Assembly (NCBI GenBank): GCA_025464585.1
Contig: JAODGL010000161.1
Span: 30,189 to 40,668, forward strand
From: Methanosarcinales archaeon
Lineage (GTDB): Archaea > Halobacteriota > Syntropharchaeia > Alkanophagales > Methanospirareceae
Reading direction: 5' to 3'
DNA: 10,480 nucleotides
Below are positions 1-5,962 of the stretch, in pieces; the stretch's first letter is position 1, and every line of letters begins with the position of its first letter. The notes under the pieces are model-generated. The model ran no database searches. It saw nothing but the letters and a program-made list of their open reading frames with translations, and was not told the DNA's origin. The position numbers were made by a program, and so were the translations under genes.

Positions 1-10
1 CGAAAAAAAT

Positions 11-27
11 AGAAAAGCTTTTATATA
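11..27 (+). promoter_or_regulatory. Archaeal promoter (BRE/TATA) of antiporter operon 1
   Basis: The purine-rich stretch AGAAAAG followed by CTTTTATATA (TATA core about 20-27) looks like an archaeal BRE plus TATA box. Transcription would begin about 25 bases downstream, near 48-52, giving an untranslated leader of about 65-70 bases that contains the GGAGGG ribosome site at 101-106. It is the only good promoter ahead of the run of four same-strand genes ending at 2887. Called by eye. Confidence 0.6.
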
Positions 28-29
28 CC

Positions 30-63
30 TGCATGCATATTAGTATATGTAGGTGCATGCGTA
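30..63. repeat. Direct repeat TGCATGC(A/G)TA at the predicted transcription start
   Basis: TGCATGCATA (30-39) and TGCATGCGTA (54-63) differ at one base and are 24 bases apart. Each contains the self-complementary hexamer GCATGC. They sit just downstream of the TATA box and straddle the predicted start site, where an archaeal repressor would normally act. A winged-helix protein is encoded 350 bases downstream in the same operon, so autoregulation is possible. This is an inference from position only. GCATGC also occurs by chance inside genes of this window. Confidence 0.35.
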
Positions 64-117
64 TGTACTGGCAAGGGGAGAAAAAGGGGGATAAAAAATA
101 GGAGGGAAAAGAAGAAA

Positions 118-378
118 ATGAAAATAGGAATAGGTAGAATTTTGGACTCTTGGAGCTGTTTTAGCAGGAACCCGGGGCTTGCAACCCGGGTAATGTTTGA
201 TGAGGCAGGAGCGACGGTGATGCATTCTAATCCGGTGCGTCATGTGCTGGAATTAGAGAAGAGCGGTTACCTGGAGGATACCCGAACGTTAGCGATATGG
301 ACTGCGATGCTGTATTCGATAGCTTTTGGCGCATCGTATGCGTTCATATCCATGACGTATGGTGTGCTGTGGTTTTAG
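118..378 (+). CDS. Free-standing antiporter C-terminal tail protein (86 aa)
   Basis: This small protein has an amphipathic first half and one hydrophobic membrane segment (about residues 58-79). It matches no enzyme family I recognise, but it aligns with the C-terminal tail of the 614-residue antiporter encoded further down the same operon. The shared features are the FSRNP motif (residues 15-19; 537-541 in the antiporter), an A-x-R-(V/I)-M step just after it, a GA-x-V patch, an acidic LE region, one membrane helix, and the ending (T/H)-(Y/H)-GVLW plus one residue. ATG at 118 has GGAGGG at 101-106. The gene is intact, has its own promoter and is first in the operon, so it does not look like debris. 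In complex I and MrpA-type proteins the C-terminal lateral helix and anchor helix brace neighbouring antiporter subunits. This protein may do that job as a separate subunit, which is inference. Confidence 0.75.
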   Translation: MKIGIGRILDSWSCFSRNPGLATRVMFDEAGATVMHSNPVRHVLELEKSGYLEDTRTLAIWTAMLYSIAFGASYAFISMTYGVLWF

Positions 379-417
379 GTCGGATAGAGAACAAAAAAGA
401 AAGGAGGGATTAAAAAA

Positions 418-729
418 ATGTTTGACAGAAGTGAAAAAGCGGGATTTGAAGATGTAATCCGGTCTCTTAAAAGGAGCCGAGTGAGGAGTGAGATCCTGAT
501 GTATCTGTATAAAAATTATCCCGAGGCTTCGTATCCAGCAGATATTTCAAGGAACACCGGGATAGACCCCAAAATTGTTCTTGGGGGACTGAAAGGGATG
601 GGCAGGTTCGATGCGGCAAATTCTCTGCTCAAACAAGGTGTTGTGGAAGAGATAGAGCGTGAAGATGAGACATACTACCGGCTTTCAGAACGCGGCAGAG
701 CAGTGATAGAGAGCATGCAAAGGGTTTAG
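418..729 (+). CDS. Archaeal winged-helix transcriptional regulator (103 aa)
   Basis: This is a small winged-helix DNA-binding protein of a type common in euryarchaea. Residues about 16-45 (LKRSRVRSEILMYLYKNYPE, then SYPADISRNTGIDPKIVLGGL) hold the helix-turn-helix with a recognition helix starting near GIDPKIV. The wing is around residues 80-97 (EEIEREDETYYRLSERGRAV). There is no membrane segment or ligand domain. It has the usual length for such one-domain regulators. ATG at 418 has the strong site AAGGAGGGA (401-409). It lies 39 bases after the tail gene and 35 before the two-helix gene, inside the antiporter operon, so local or autogenous control of the operon is the simplest reading. Possible operators are the GCATGC repeats at 30-63. 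Its target and signal cannot be seen. Confidence 0.85.
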   Translation: MFDRSEKAGFEDVIRSLKRSRVRSEILMYLYKNYPEASYPADISRNTGIDPKIVLGGLKGMGRFDAANSLLKQGVVEEIEREDETYYRLSERGRAVIESMQRV

Positions 730-764
730 ATTACCTGGAGCATGTATATCAGGAGGGAATAAAA

Positions 765-998
765 ATGGAACAGAAGAAGTATTTATTTAGCATTTTTTAT
801 GTATGCGTTGCGGCGAGCGTATTAGCTGGTGTGCTCGTTCATGTATTCATATCATCCCATGCAGCCTTTGTATGGCAGAAAATTCCAGGATTCAGCGCAA
901 TATATGGATTTGTTGGCTGTATTCTGATCATCGTTCTGTCAAAAGCTCTGGGGCATCACTGGCTTCAGCGCGAGGAGGGTTATTATGAGAAACACTGA
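765..998 (+). CDS. Two-helix small membrane protein of antiporter operon 1 (77 aa)
   Basis: This is a hydrophobic protein with two predicted membrane helices (about residues 7-29 and 42-60) and a charged C-terminal tail containing HHWLQREEGYYE. As I recall, small proteins with an F-x-A-(I/V)-YGF-x-(G/A)-C segment and a tail like HWLxRxExYY are often encoded just ahead of MnhD/MrpD-like genes in anaerobic archaea and bacteria. That fits its place 44 bases before the 614-residue antiporter gene. The 66-residue protein of operon 2 has the same layout and a similar second helix (LYGAIGVVFFVVMAKIL against IYGFVGCILIIVLSKAL), so the two look paralogous. ATG at 765 follows AGGAGGGA at 751-758. It is probably an accessory subunit of the ion-translocating complex, but its function is not known. 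Confidence 0.8.
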   Translation: MEQKKYLFSIFYVCVAASVLAGVLVHVFISSHAAFVWQKIPGFSAIYGFVGCILIIVLSKALGHHWLQREEGYYEKH

Positions 999-1027
999 AA
1001 AATGCAAAATGGAAAATGAAAAATTAC
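999..1027 (+). repeat. A-rich AAAATG-word spacer, possibly a dispersed repeat
   Basis: The spacer between the 77-residue gene and the 614-residue antiporter reads as repeated near-copies of AAAATG (AAAAATGCAAAATGGAAAATG, then AAAAATTA). It begins right after the TGA stop and ends at the AGGAGGTGAG ribosome site (1028-1037). Spacers of this wording are familiar to me as dispersed intergenic repeats in several prokaryotic genomes, but that is memory, not a search. Confidence 0.3.
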
Positions 1028-1042
1028 AGGAGGTGAGGGGCA

Positions 1043-2887
1043 ATGATTGAATGGATACATCCGGGACTCATATTTATCTTTGGTACTCTTCTGATACCAG
1101 TCTTAAGAGGGAAATGGAAAAAGGCATATCTGCTTCTGCTGCCGATAGCGGCGCTTATAGACCTTATTTTGATGTCAAAGGGAGTATTCGGTGCTATTCC
1201 GCTTTCAGTATGGCATATCCGCTTCTCGGAATATGTGCTTACTTTTGGCAGAGTAGATAAGTTGAGTCTGGTCTTCGGGTACATATTTGTGATTGCCGCT
1301 TTTTGCATGACACTTTATGCACTGCATGTAAAAGAGGATGGACACCATATCGCTGCTTTCCTGTATGTCGGGAGCACACTTGGCGTGGTCTTTGCAGGTG
1401 ACCTCTTCAGTTTATACCTATTTGTTGAGATAATGGCATGGGCTTCGCTATTCCTGATATGGTACCGGAAGACGCGGGCATCGTCAGAAGCGGGGTTCCG
1501 ATATATCATGGTGCATATCTTCGGAGGCGTATGTATGCTGGCGGGGATCATTTTGTACGTGCAGAATACGGGTTCAATAGCGTTTAACGCATTCGATTGG
1601 GGGTTCGGCTGGTCGCATCTGGCTTCTTACTTCATGCTGACCGGTTTTCTTGTGAATGCCGCGGCATTCCCGCTGCATGCCTGGCTGGCAGATGCATATC
1701 CCGAAGCCACGGTCGCCGGAACGGTATTCCTGTCCGCATTCACGACAAAGAGTGCGATATACATGCTGCTGAGAGGTTTCCCGGGTGTTGAGATTCTAAT
1801 ATGGCTGGGAGCGATAACGGCGGTATATGGAATCATCTTCGCACTGCTGGCGAACGACACGAGAAGACTGCTTGCGTATGCACTCATCAGTCAAGGTGGC
1901 TACATGATGGCAGGTGTGGGAATGGTATCAGGAACGCTACTGGCGGCAGACGGTGCAATCGCTCATGCGGTATGCTGTATTCTCTATATGGGACTGCTGT
2001 TCATGGCTGCGGGAGCGGTGCTGGAAATGACGGGGAGAAGCAAGTTAACCGAATTGGGGGGTCTGTATAAACGAATGCCTGCTACTTTCTGGCTTTACAT
2101 GGTCGGTGCTTTCTCCATCGCGGGTATGCCTTTGTTCAGCGGATTTATAAGCAAGACGATGATTATAGAATCGGCAGCCACGATGCATCTGCCAGTTGTA
2201 TGGCTGATGCTCGAAGGTGCTTCAATAGGTGCCTTCCTCATTGCAGGTCTAAAACTGCCATACCTGACCTGGTTTGGGAAGAAGGAGCCAGTTGTAGAAG
2301 CGAGGGAGCCACCATGGAACATGCTCGCGGCAATGGGCATTACGGCTTTTCTGTGTGTATTTATCGGTGTGTACCCGCAAGCCCTTTACGGGATTCTTCC
2401 CTACCCTGTGGAGTATGCTCCTTATGCAGTGGGTCACGTAGTGGCAATGAGCCAGCTCCTCCTGTTTACGTTTTTAGGATTCTGGTTACTAAGGGGAATG
2501 CTTCATGCTACACCGACGATTACGCTTGATACTGACTGGTTCTATCGAATAGCGGGTAAGAGGTTTATCTGGTTCTGCGAGAAGCCACTGTTGGATTTTG
2601 CGGATTCCATTGATAAAGTCCTGAAGGACATTGCGAATTCCTTCGTCTGGTTCAGCCGAAATCCAACGGCAGCGTCAAGAATAATGGTGCTCACGATAGG
2701 TGCAGTGGTAGCGAGACCTTTCAATCCTGCGTATATGCGCTATGAGCGTGACCTGGAAGAACTCAGGAGAATGTATCCAAACGAGTCGGTGCACCGCGTT
2801 GCGATAGGAACAGGGGTGCTGCTGGTGCTCATGTTTTTCACGCTCTATCTGATTATTTATCTGACGCATGGAGTGCTGTGGGTATAA
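1043..2887 (+). CDS. MrpD/NuoL-like proton antiporter subunit with extended C-terminal tail (614 aa)
   Basis: This is a polytopic membrane protein of the proton-translocating antiporter family (Proton_antipo_M type: NuoL/M/N, MrpA/D, hydrogenase-linked subunits). The core covers about residues 5-485. Visible family landmarks are E129 in FAGDLFSLYLFVEIM, the HAWLADAYPEA loop (212-222), K236 in FTTKSAIY, the NDTRRLLAYALISQGGYM segment (271-288) and K371 in PLFSGFISK. Odd points: where relatives have H-x3-H-x3-K-x-LLF, this one reads H308, C312, M316, so a His and a Lys of the proton path are missing, and residue 280 is Ala where the operon 2 paralogue has His. The tail (about 490-614) holds the TLDTDWFYR motif, two WF-x-(E/R)-x-P blocks on an amphipathic stretch and a final anchor helix (587-608). 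At 614 residues it is longer than MrpD (about 490), the excess being this tail. AGGAGGTGAG at 1028-1037 sets the ATG start. It is the last gene of operon 1. The ion moved (H+ or Na+) cannot be read from sequence. Confidence 0.88.
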   Translation: MIEWIHPGLIFIFGTLLIPVLRGKWKKAYLLLLPIAALIDLILMSKGVFGAIPLSVWHIRFSEYVLTFGRVDKLSLVFGYIFVIAAFCMTLYALHVKEDGHHIAAFLYVGSTLGVVFAGDLFSLYLFVEIMAWASLFLIWYRKTRASSEAGFRYIMVHIFGGVCMLAGIILYVQNTGSIAFNAFDWGFGWSHLASYFMLTGFLVNAAAFPLHAWLADAYPEATVAGTVFLSAFTTKSAIYMLLRGFPGVEILIWLGAITAVYGIIFALLANDTRRLLAYALISQGGYMMAGVGMVSGTLLAADGAIAHAVCCILYMGLLFMAAGAVLEMTGRSKLTELGGLYKRMPATFWLYMVGAFSIAGMPLFSGFISKTMIIESAATMHLPVVWLMLEGASIGAFLIAGLKLPYLTWFGKKEPVVEAREPPWNMLAAMGITAFLCVFIGVYPQALYGILPYPVEYAPYAVGHVVAMSQLLLFTFLGFWLLRGMLHATPTITLDTDWFYRIAGKRFIWFCEKPLLDFADSIDKVLKDIANSFVWFSRNPTAASRIMVLTIGAVVARPFNPAYMRYERDLEELRRMYPNESVHRVAIGTGVLLVLMFFTLYLIIYLTHGVLWV

Positions 2888-2908
2888 AACGGAGCCAATA
2901 GGGAATAT

Positions 2909-2951
2909 GATTGGGGGGGACCCCCAATCTTCTCTTTCTCTTTTTTTCTTC
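2909..2951 (+). terminator. Hairpin plus T-rich terminator of antiporter operon 1
   Basis: GATTGGGGG (2909-2917) pairs perfectly with CCCCCAATC (2921-2929) across a 3-base loop. It is followed directly by a pyrimidine tract with runs of T (TTCTCTTTCTCTTTTTTTCTT, about 2930-2950). It lies 21 bases after the antiporter stop codon. The T-tract is only on the + strand side, so the signal ends operon 1 and not the CBS gene arriving from the other direction. Confidence 0.75.
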
Positions 2952-3364
2952 TATTCCAAGGGATAGAATTTGCTTACACACGTTGGGTTTCTCGTCAATA
3001 TGTTCCTCACGCTTATAATGCCTACGAGCTTGTCATCTTCAATCACCGGTACTCTCCTAATGCCCTTCTCTGCTAAGAGTTCACATGCTTTCTCAATAGA
3101 TGTATCAGGCTCGATAGTGACCAAAGGAGAGGACATTATCTCTTTTGCCTTGATTTCACTCGGTCTTCTATTCTTCATGATAACTTTTGTCGCTATGTCC
3201 CGGTCAGTAATTATCCCTACGGGTTTATCTTCCTTTGTTATAACCACGCTGCCTATTCCCGACACTTCCATGTCCGTGGAGATCTTAGTGACGGGCGTCT
3301 CTTCATCTTCGGTAACGACTTGCGGTGTCATTACATCCCTAACTTCTAATGCCTCTATTGCCAT
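2951..3364 (-). CDS. Two-CBS-domain protein (137 aa)
   Basis: This is a soluble protein made only of a tandem pair of CBS domains. The first (about residues 8-63) contains VRDVMTPQVVTEDEETPV and VGIITDRDIATKVI. The second (about 73-128) contains AKEIMSSPLVTIEPDTSIEKA and RRVPVIEDDKLVGIISVRNIL. The G-(I/V)-(I/V)-(S/T)-x-R-(D/N) motifs at the end of each domain are the usual adenosine-nucleotide-contacting elements. CBS pairs bind AMP, ADP, ATP or SAM and act as energy sensors, but the ligand and partner here are unknown. The gene lies between the two antiporter operons, facing operon 1's terminator and divergent from operon 2. It starts with ATG at 3364, with a GGGTGA ribosome-site-like sequence 11 bases upstream. 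It may modulate ion-transport genes or proteins next to it. That is inference from place alone. Confidence 0.9.
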   Translation of the reverse strand: MAIEALEVRDVMTPQVVTEDEETPVTKISTDMEVSGIGSVVITKEDKPVGIITDRDIATKVIMKNRRPSEIKAKEIMSSPLVTIEPDTSIEKACELLAEKGIRRVPVIEDDKLVGIISVRNILTRNPTCVSKFYPLE

Positions 3365-3387
3365 CTTCTTTTTTTCACCCTTTTCCC

Positions 3388-3397
3388 TATATAAAAA
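3388..3397 (-). promoter_or_regulatory. TATA-like box of the CBS gene
   Basis: On the minus strand TTTTTATATA occupies 3397-3388. Its centre is about 28 bases before the ATG at 3364, so a transcript from it would be leaderless or nearly so. A second minus-strand TATA-like site lies at 3432-3423, inside the palindrome, and would give a leader of about 38 bases that includes the GGGTGA site. Sequence alone does not decide which one is used. Confidence 0.4.
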
Positions 3398-3413
3398 TTA
3401 AAAAATGGTTATG

Positions 3414-3432
3414 TTTTATATACCATATAAAA
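3414..3432. promoter_or_regulatory. Palindromic divergent TATA element
   Basis: TTTTATAT (3414-3421), ACC, then ATATAAAA (3425-3432) form an 8-base inverted repeat with a 3-base centre. Read on the + strand it is a TATA box (TTTTATATA) placed to start operon 2 near 3444, leaving a leader of about 30 bases with GGAGG at 3462-3466. Read on the - strand it is a TATA box facing the CBS gene. The two boxes share bases, so the basal machinery could probably serve only one direction at a time. Confidence 0.5.
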
Positions 3433-3473
3433 ATTAATGATGCTATCAATGGAAGTATGATGGAGGAATAGAG

Positions 3474-3674
3474 ATGGATAGAAAAGTACTGAAAGGGCTG
3501 CTGATAATGATTGCATGTGTGGTATTAGTAGTATCGGCGGTATTCGTATTTGTGATACATTCCTATTCAGAGCTTTTTACAGGCGTTTTATACGGGGCGA
3601 TAGGAGTAGTTTTTTTCGTGGTTATGGCTAAGATATTGTCCCTAATACAAAGAGAGGGGAAGCAAGATGATTGA
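3474..3674 (+). CDS. Two-helix small membrane protein of antiporter operon 2 (66 aa)
   Basis: This is a very hydrophobic protein with two membrane helices (about residues 6-29 and 36-56) and a short charged tail (SLIQREGKQDD). It has the same size class, helix layout and gene position as the 77-residue protein of operon 1, and the second helices resemble each other. It lacks the HHW and YY residues of that protein's tail. ATG at 3474 follows GGAGG at 3462-3466. Its last 8 bases overlap the start of the 633-residue antiporter gene, which points to translational coupling and a fixed stoichiometry. It is likely a small accessory subunit of the antiporter complex, and no biochemical role can be assigned. 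Confidence 0.78.
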   Translation: MDRKVLKGLLIMIACVVLVVSAVFVFVIHSYSELFTGVLYGAIGVVFFVVMAKILSLIQREGKQDD

Positions 3675-5568
3675 TATAAGTAGCATACCAAATATACCGC
3701 CGGTTCTTATTTACTTTGCAGGAGCTGCGTTAATACCTCTGTTCGGAAAGGGCAGGGTGAGGAAGATTTATCTCATTATTTTAGCTGCTCTTGGGTTGAT
3801 AGGTGTGGCAGCGCTGAGATCTCCTGCACCAGGGGAATGGGAATTTTCTGTCTCAGGATTTGAGCTGATATTCCTGTATGTTGACCCGTTGAGCCTTATA
3901 ATGGGCTATATATTTGCCATAATCGGCGCTGCCGCGATATTATATTCATTAGGCGTGGTAAAAGAGAATGGCGAATTTGTATGTGGATTGCTTTATTTAG
4001 GAAGTGCGCTGGGTGCGGTATTTGCCGGAGATCTCTTTACTTTATACATCTTCTGGGAGATAATGGCGTTTTCTTCGCTCGGTTTGATATGGTACAGCCG
4101 GACAGAACGCGCGACGAACGCGGGAATGCGATATATCCTGTTTCATCTGTTCGGTGGCTGTGCACTTCTCGCCGGGATAATAATAAATTACATGAGTACA
4201 GGCTCTATCTCGATGGTTCCTTCGGAATCGGGCATCGGGCATTTCTTTGTAGGATCGGGTATAGGGTACTTCCTTCTGCTTGTAGGAATAGGAGTGAACA
4301 CTGCTTTTATACTTCTGCATACCTGGCTTCCGGATTCATACCCGAAGGCAACGATCGCAGGTGCGGTGTTCATGTGTGTATTCACAACAAAGACAGGAGT
4401 ATATGCACTTGCAAGGACTTTCCCGGGTGCGAAACTTTCGCTATTCGGTAATGAAATCCCATTTGTAGCATACATGGGCGGTGTGATGTGTCTCTATGGT
4501 GTTATATTCGCACTGCTACAGAACGATGTGAGAAAGCTTCTGTCTTATCATATCATATCCCAGGTGGGCTACATGGTGGCAGGAGTAGGAATAGGCACGT
4601 ATATAGGGATAAACGGAGGAATCGCGCACGTCTTCAATCATATCTTGTATAAGGCACTGCTGTTTATGTGTATGGGTTCGGTGATATATGCGACAGGAAG
4701 GAACAACCTCACAGAACTTGGTGGGCTGGCGAAGAAGATGCCGGTGACCACGATAACATGCGTGATAGCCGCGCTCTCTATTTCGGGTGTTCTCGGGTTT
4801 AATGGGTATGTGAGTAAAGGAATGGTAATTCACGCAGCGGAACTCTCACACATGCATATTCTTGCTCTCGCTTTGATGCTCGGCTCGGTAGGCACATTCC
4901 TGTCTTTCTTAAAGCTTACTTATTTCACCTTTTTCAGGCGAAACGAAGAAATAGAAGCGAAGGAAGCACCGTTATTTATGCTCATTCCGATGAGCGTTAC
5001 GGCATTCCTTTGCATTGCCTTTGGCGTATATCCGAAGATGCTGTATGAAATTCTCCCTTATAGAACGGTGGCGTTACAGTATCATGCTTTCGAAGTTGGG
5101 CATACACTCGGCACACTGGAATTATTGGCGATGACCGCATTTATGTTCTTCTCGCTTAGAATTTTAATTATGCCGCATGATAGAATAACGTATGATGTAG
5201 ATTATCTGTATAGAAAGGCAGGTAGAGGATTTATATGGTTCTGCGAGCATCCATTATTGCGTTTTGCGGTTAGAGTGGAGAAGGTGGTGTTGAGAATTGC
5301 GGATTCTTTCGTCATGTTCGGCAAGAATCCATTGAGAGGAGCAAGAGTGATGATAGATACGGTGGGCGTGTCGCTGTTGAAACCTTTTGTTTTCGTTTTC
5401 AACCTGGTAATACACCCGGTTTACAGGTATTGTGAACGTGATCTGGAGGAAGTGAAGATGCGACCAGTGGAGGAGATGGAAAAAATGAGCATAGGGACGG
5501 GGTTGTTGCTGATTTTTCTCTTTTTCGCTTTATATTTGATTGCCATGCGGCTGGCTGGCTTAATATGA
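3667..5568 (+). CDS. MrpD/NuoL-like proton antiporter subunit with extended C-terminal tail (633 aa)
   Basis: This is a paralogue of the 614-residue protein of operon 1 and a member of the same proton-translocating antiporter family. The ionisable residues expected across the membrane are all present: E131 (FAGDLFTLYIFWEIM), K242 (FTTKTGVY), H295 (LLSYHIISQVGYM), H321/H325/K329 (the H-x3-H-x3-K-ALLF block) and K384 (GYVSK). The usual Pro before the TM12-type lysine motif is replaced: GVLGFNGYVSK against GMPLFSGFISK in the other protein. Tail residues about 507-633 carry DVDYLYRKAGRGFIWFCEHP, an amphipathic stretch with FGKNP (551-555), KPFVFVFN, ERDLEEVKMRPVEE (590-603) and an anchor helix (about 608-627). 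The start overlaps the preceding gene by 8 bases. By motif content it is the better candidate for active ion transport of the two. Whether it works with H+ or Na+, and with which redox partner, is not visible. Confidence 0.88.
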   Translation: MIDISSIPNIPPVLIYFAGAALIPLFGKGRVRKIYLIILAALGLIGVAALRSPAPGEWEFSVSGFELIFLYVDPLSLIMGYIFAIIGAAAILYSLGVVKENGEFVCGLLYLGSALGAVFAGDLFTLYIFWEIMAFSSLGLIWYSRTERATNAGMRYILFHLFGGCALLAGIIINYMSTGSISMVPSESGIGHFFVGSGIGYFLLLVGIGVNTAFILLHTWLPDSYPKATIAGAVFMCVFTTKTGVYALARTFPGAKLSLFGNEIPFVAYMGGVMCLYGVIFALLQNDVRKLLSYHIISQVGYMVAGVGIGTYIGINGGIAHVFNHILYKALLFMCMGSVIYATGRNNLTELGGLAKKMPVTTITCVIAALSISGVLGFNGYVSKGMVIHAAELSHMHILALALMLGSVGTFLSFLKLTYFTFFRRNEEIEAKEAPLFMLIPMSVTAFLCIAFGVYPKMLYEILPYRTVALQYHAFEVGHTLGTLELLAMTAFMFFSLRILIMPHDRITYDVDYLYRKAGRGFIWFCEHPLLRFAVRVEKVVLRIADSFVMFGKNPLRGARVMIDTVGVSLLKPFVFVFNLVIHPVYRYCERDLEEVKMRPVEEMEKMSIGTGLLLIFLFFALYLIAMRLAGLI

Positions 5569-5580
5569 GGAGGACTTAAA

Positions 5581-5919
5581 ATGGATGAAAAAGAGTCATC
5601 GAATTTTACGATTGCAGTGAAGAAGGTGGTGTTGAGAATGGCGGATTCCCTTGTCAGTTTCGGCAAGAATCCACTGAGAACAACAAGAATGATGGCTGAC
5701 ATGATAGGCGTAGCGCTGTTAAAACCTTTTGTTTTTGTTTACAATCAGGTAATACAGCCAGTATATAAGTATTATGAACGGGATTTGGAAGAAGTGAAGA
5801 TGCGTCCTGTGGAAGAACCCGTGGAGAGTATAAGTATAGGAGTCGGATTGCTACTGGTGCTTCTCTTTTTTGCTTTATATTTGATTGCTATGTTTGTACA
5901 CGGGTGGCTCAGTCCCTGA
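5581..5919 (+). CDS. Free-standing antiporter C-terminal tail protein (112 aa)
   Basis: This protein is a near copy of the last part of the 633-residue antiporter encoded just upstream. From KVVLR to RPVEE, 50 of 65 positions are identical by my hand count, and the nucleotide sequences are visibly alike (for example the stretches encoding LKPFVFV and FFALYLIAM). It has the FGKNP motif (27-31), the KPFVFVYN patch, ERDLEEVKMRPVEE (66-79) and one anchor helix (about 84-104). The first 13 residues are unique and charged, then polar. GAGGAGG 7-13 bases before the ATG, only 12 bases after the antiporter stop, puts it in operon 2. A good ribosome site, an intact frame and substitutions that keep the pattern argue for a functional gene born by tandem duplication. 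It is likely a membrane-anchored lateral-helix subunit, which is inference. Confidence 0.82.
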   Translation: MDEKESSNFTIAVKKVVLRMADSLVSFGKNPLRTTRMMADMIGVALLKPFVFVYNQVIQPVYKYYERDLEEVKMRPVEEPVESISIGVGLLLVLLFFALYLIAMFVHGWLSP

Positions 5920-5962
5920 GTTGCTTTTTCTAAAGAATGGTCTGTTTTAATTACGACAAGCG

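Noticed and set aside
118..378. 86 aa gene as an N-terminally truncated antiporter pseudogene
   Set aside because: It has its own TATA box, ribosome site, intact frame and a retained membrane helix and FSRNP motif, and a second free tail exists in the other operon.
2970..3401. 143-codon + strand reading frame opposite the CBS gene
   Set aside because: It is a shadow of the clearly recognisable two-CBS-domain protein on the minus strand; it has no promoter or ribosome site and no family resemblance.
3981..4451. 156-codon + strand reading frame inside the 633 aa antiporter
   Set aside because: It is a different frame of a well-supported membrane protein gene; its translation is Cys/Arg-rich noise.
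5581..5919. 112 aa gene as a frameshifted extension of the 633 aa antiporter
   Set aside because: It repeats sequence already present at the end of the antiporter, and has its own ribosome site and ATG, so it is a duplicate and not a split C-terminus.
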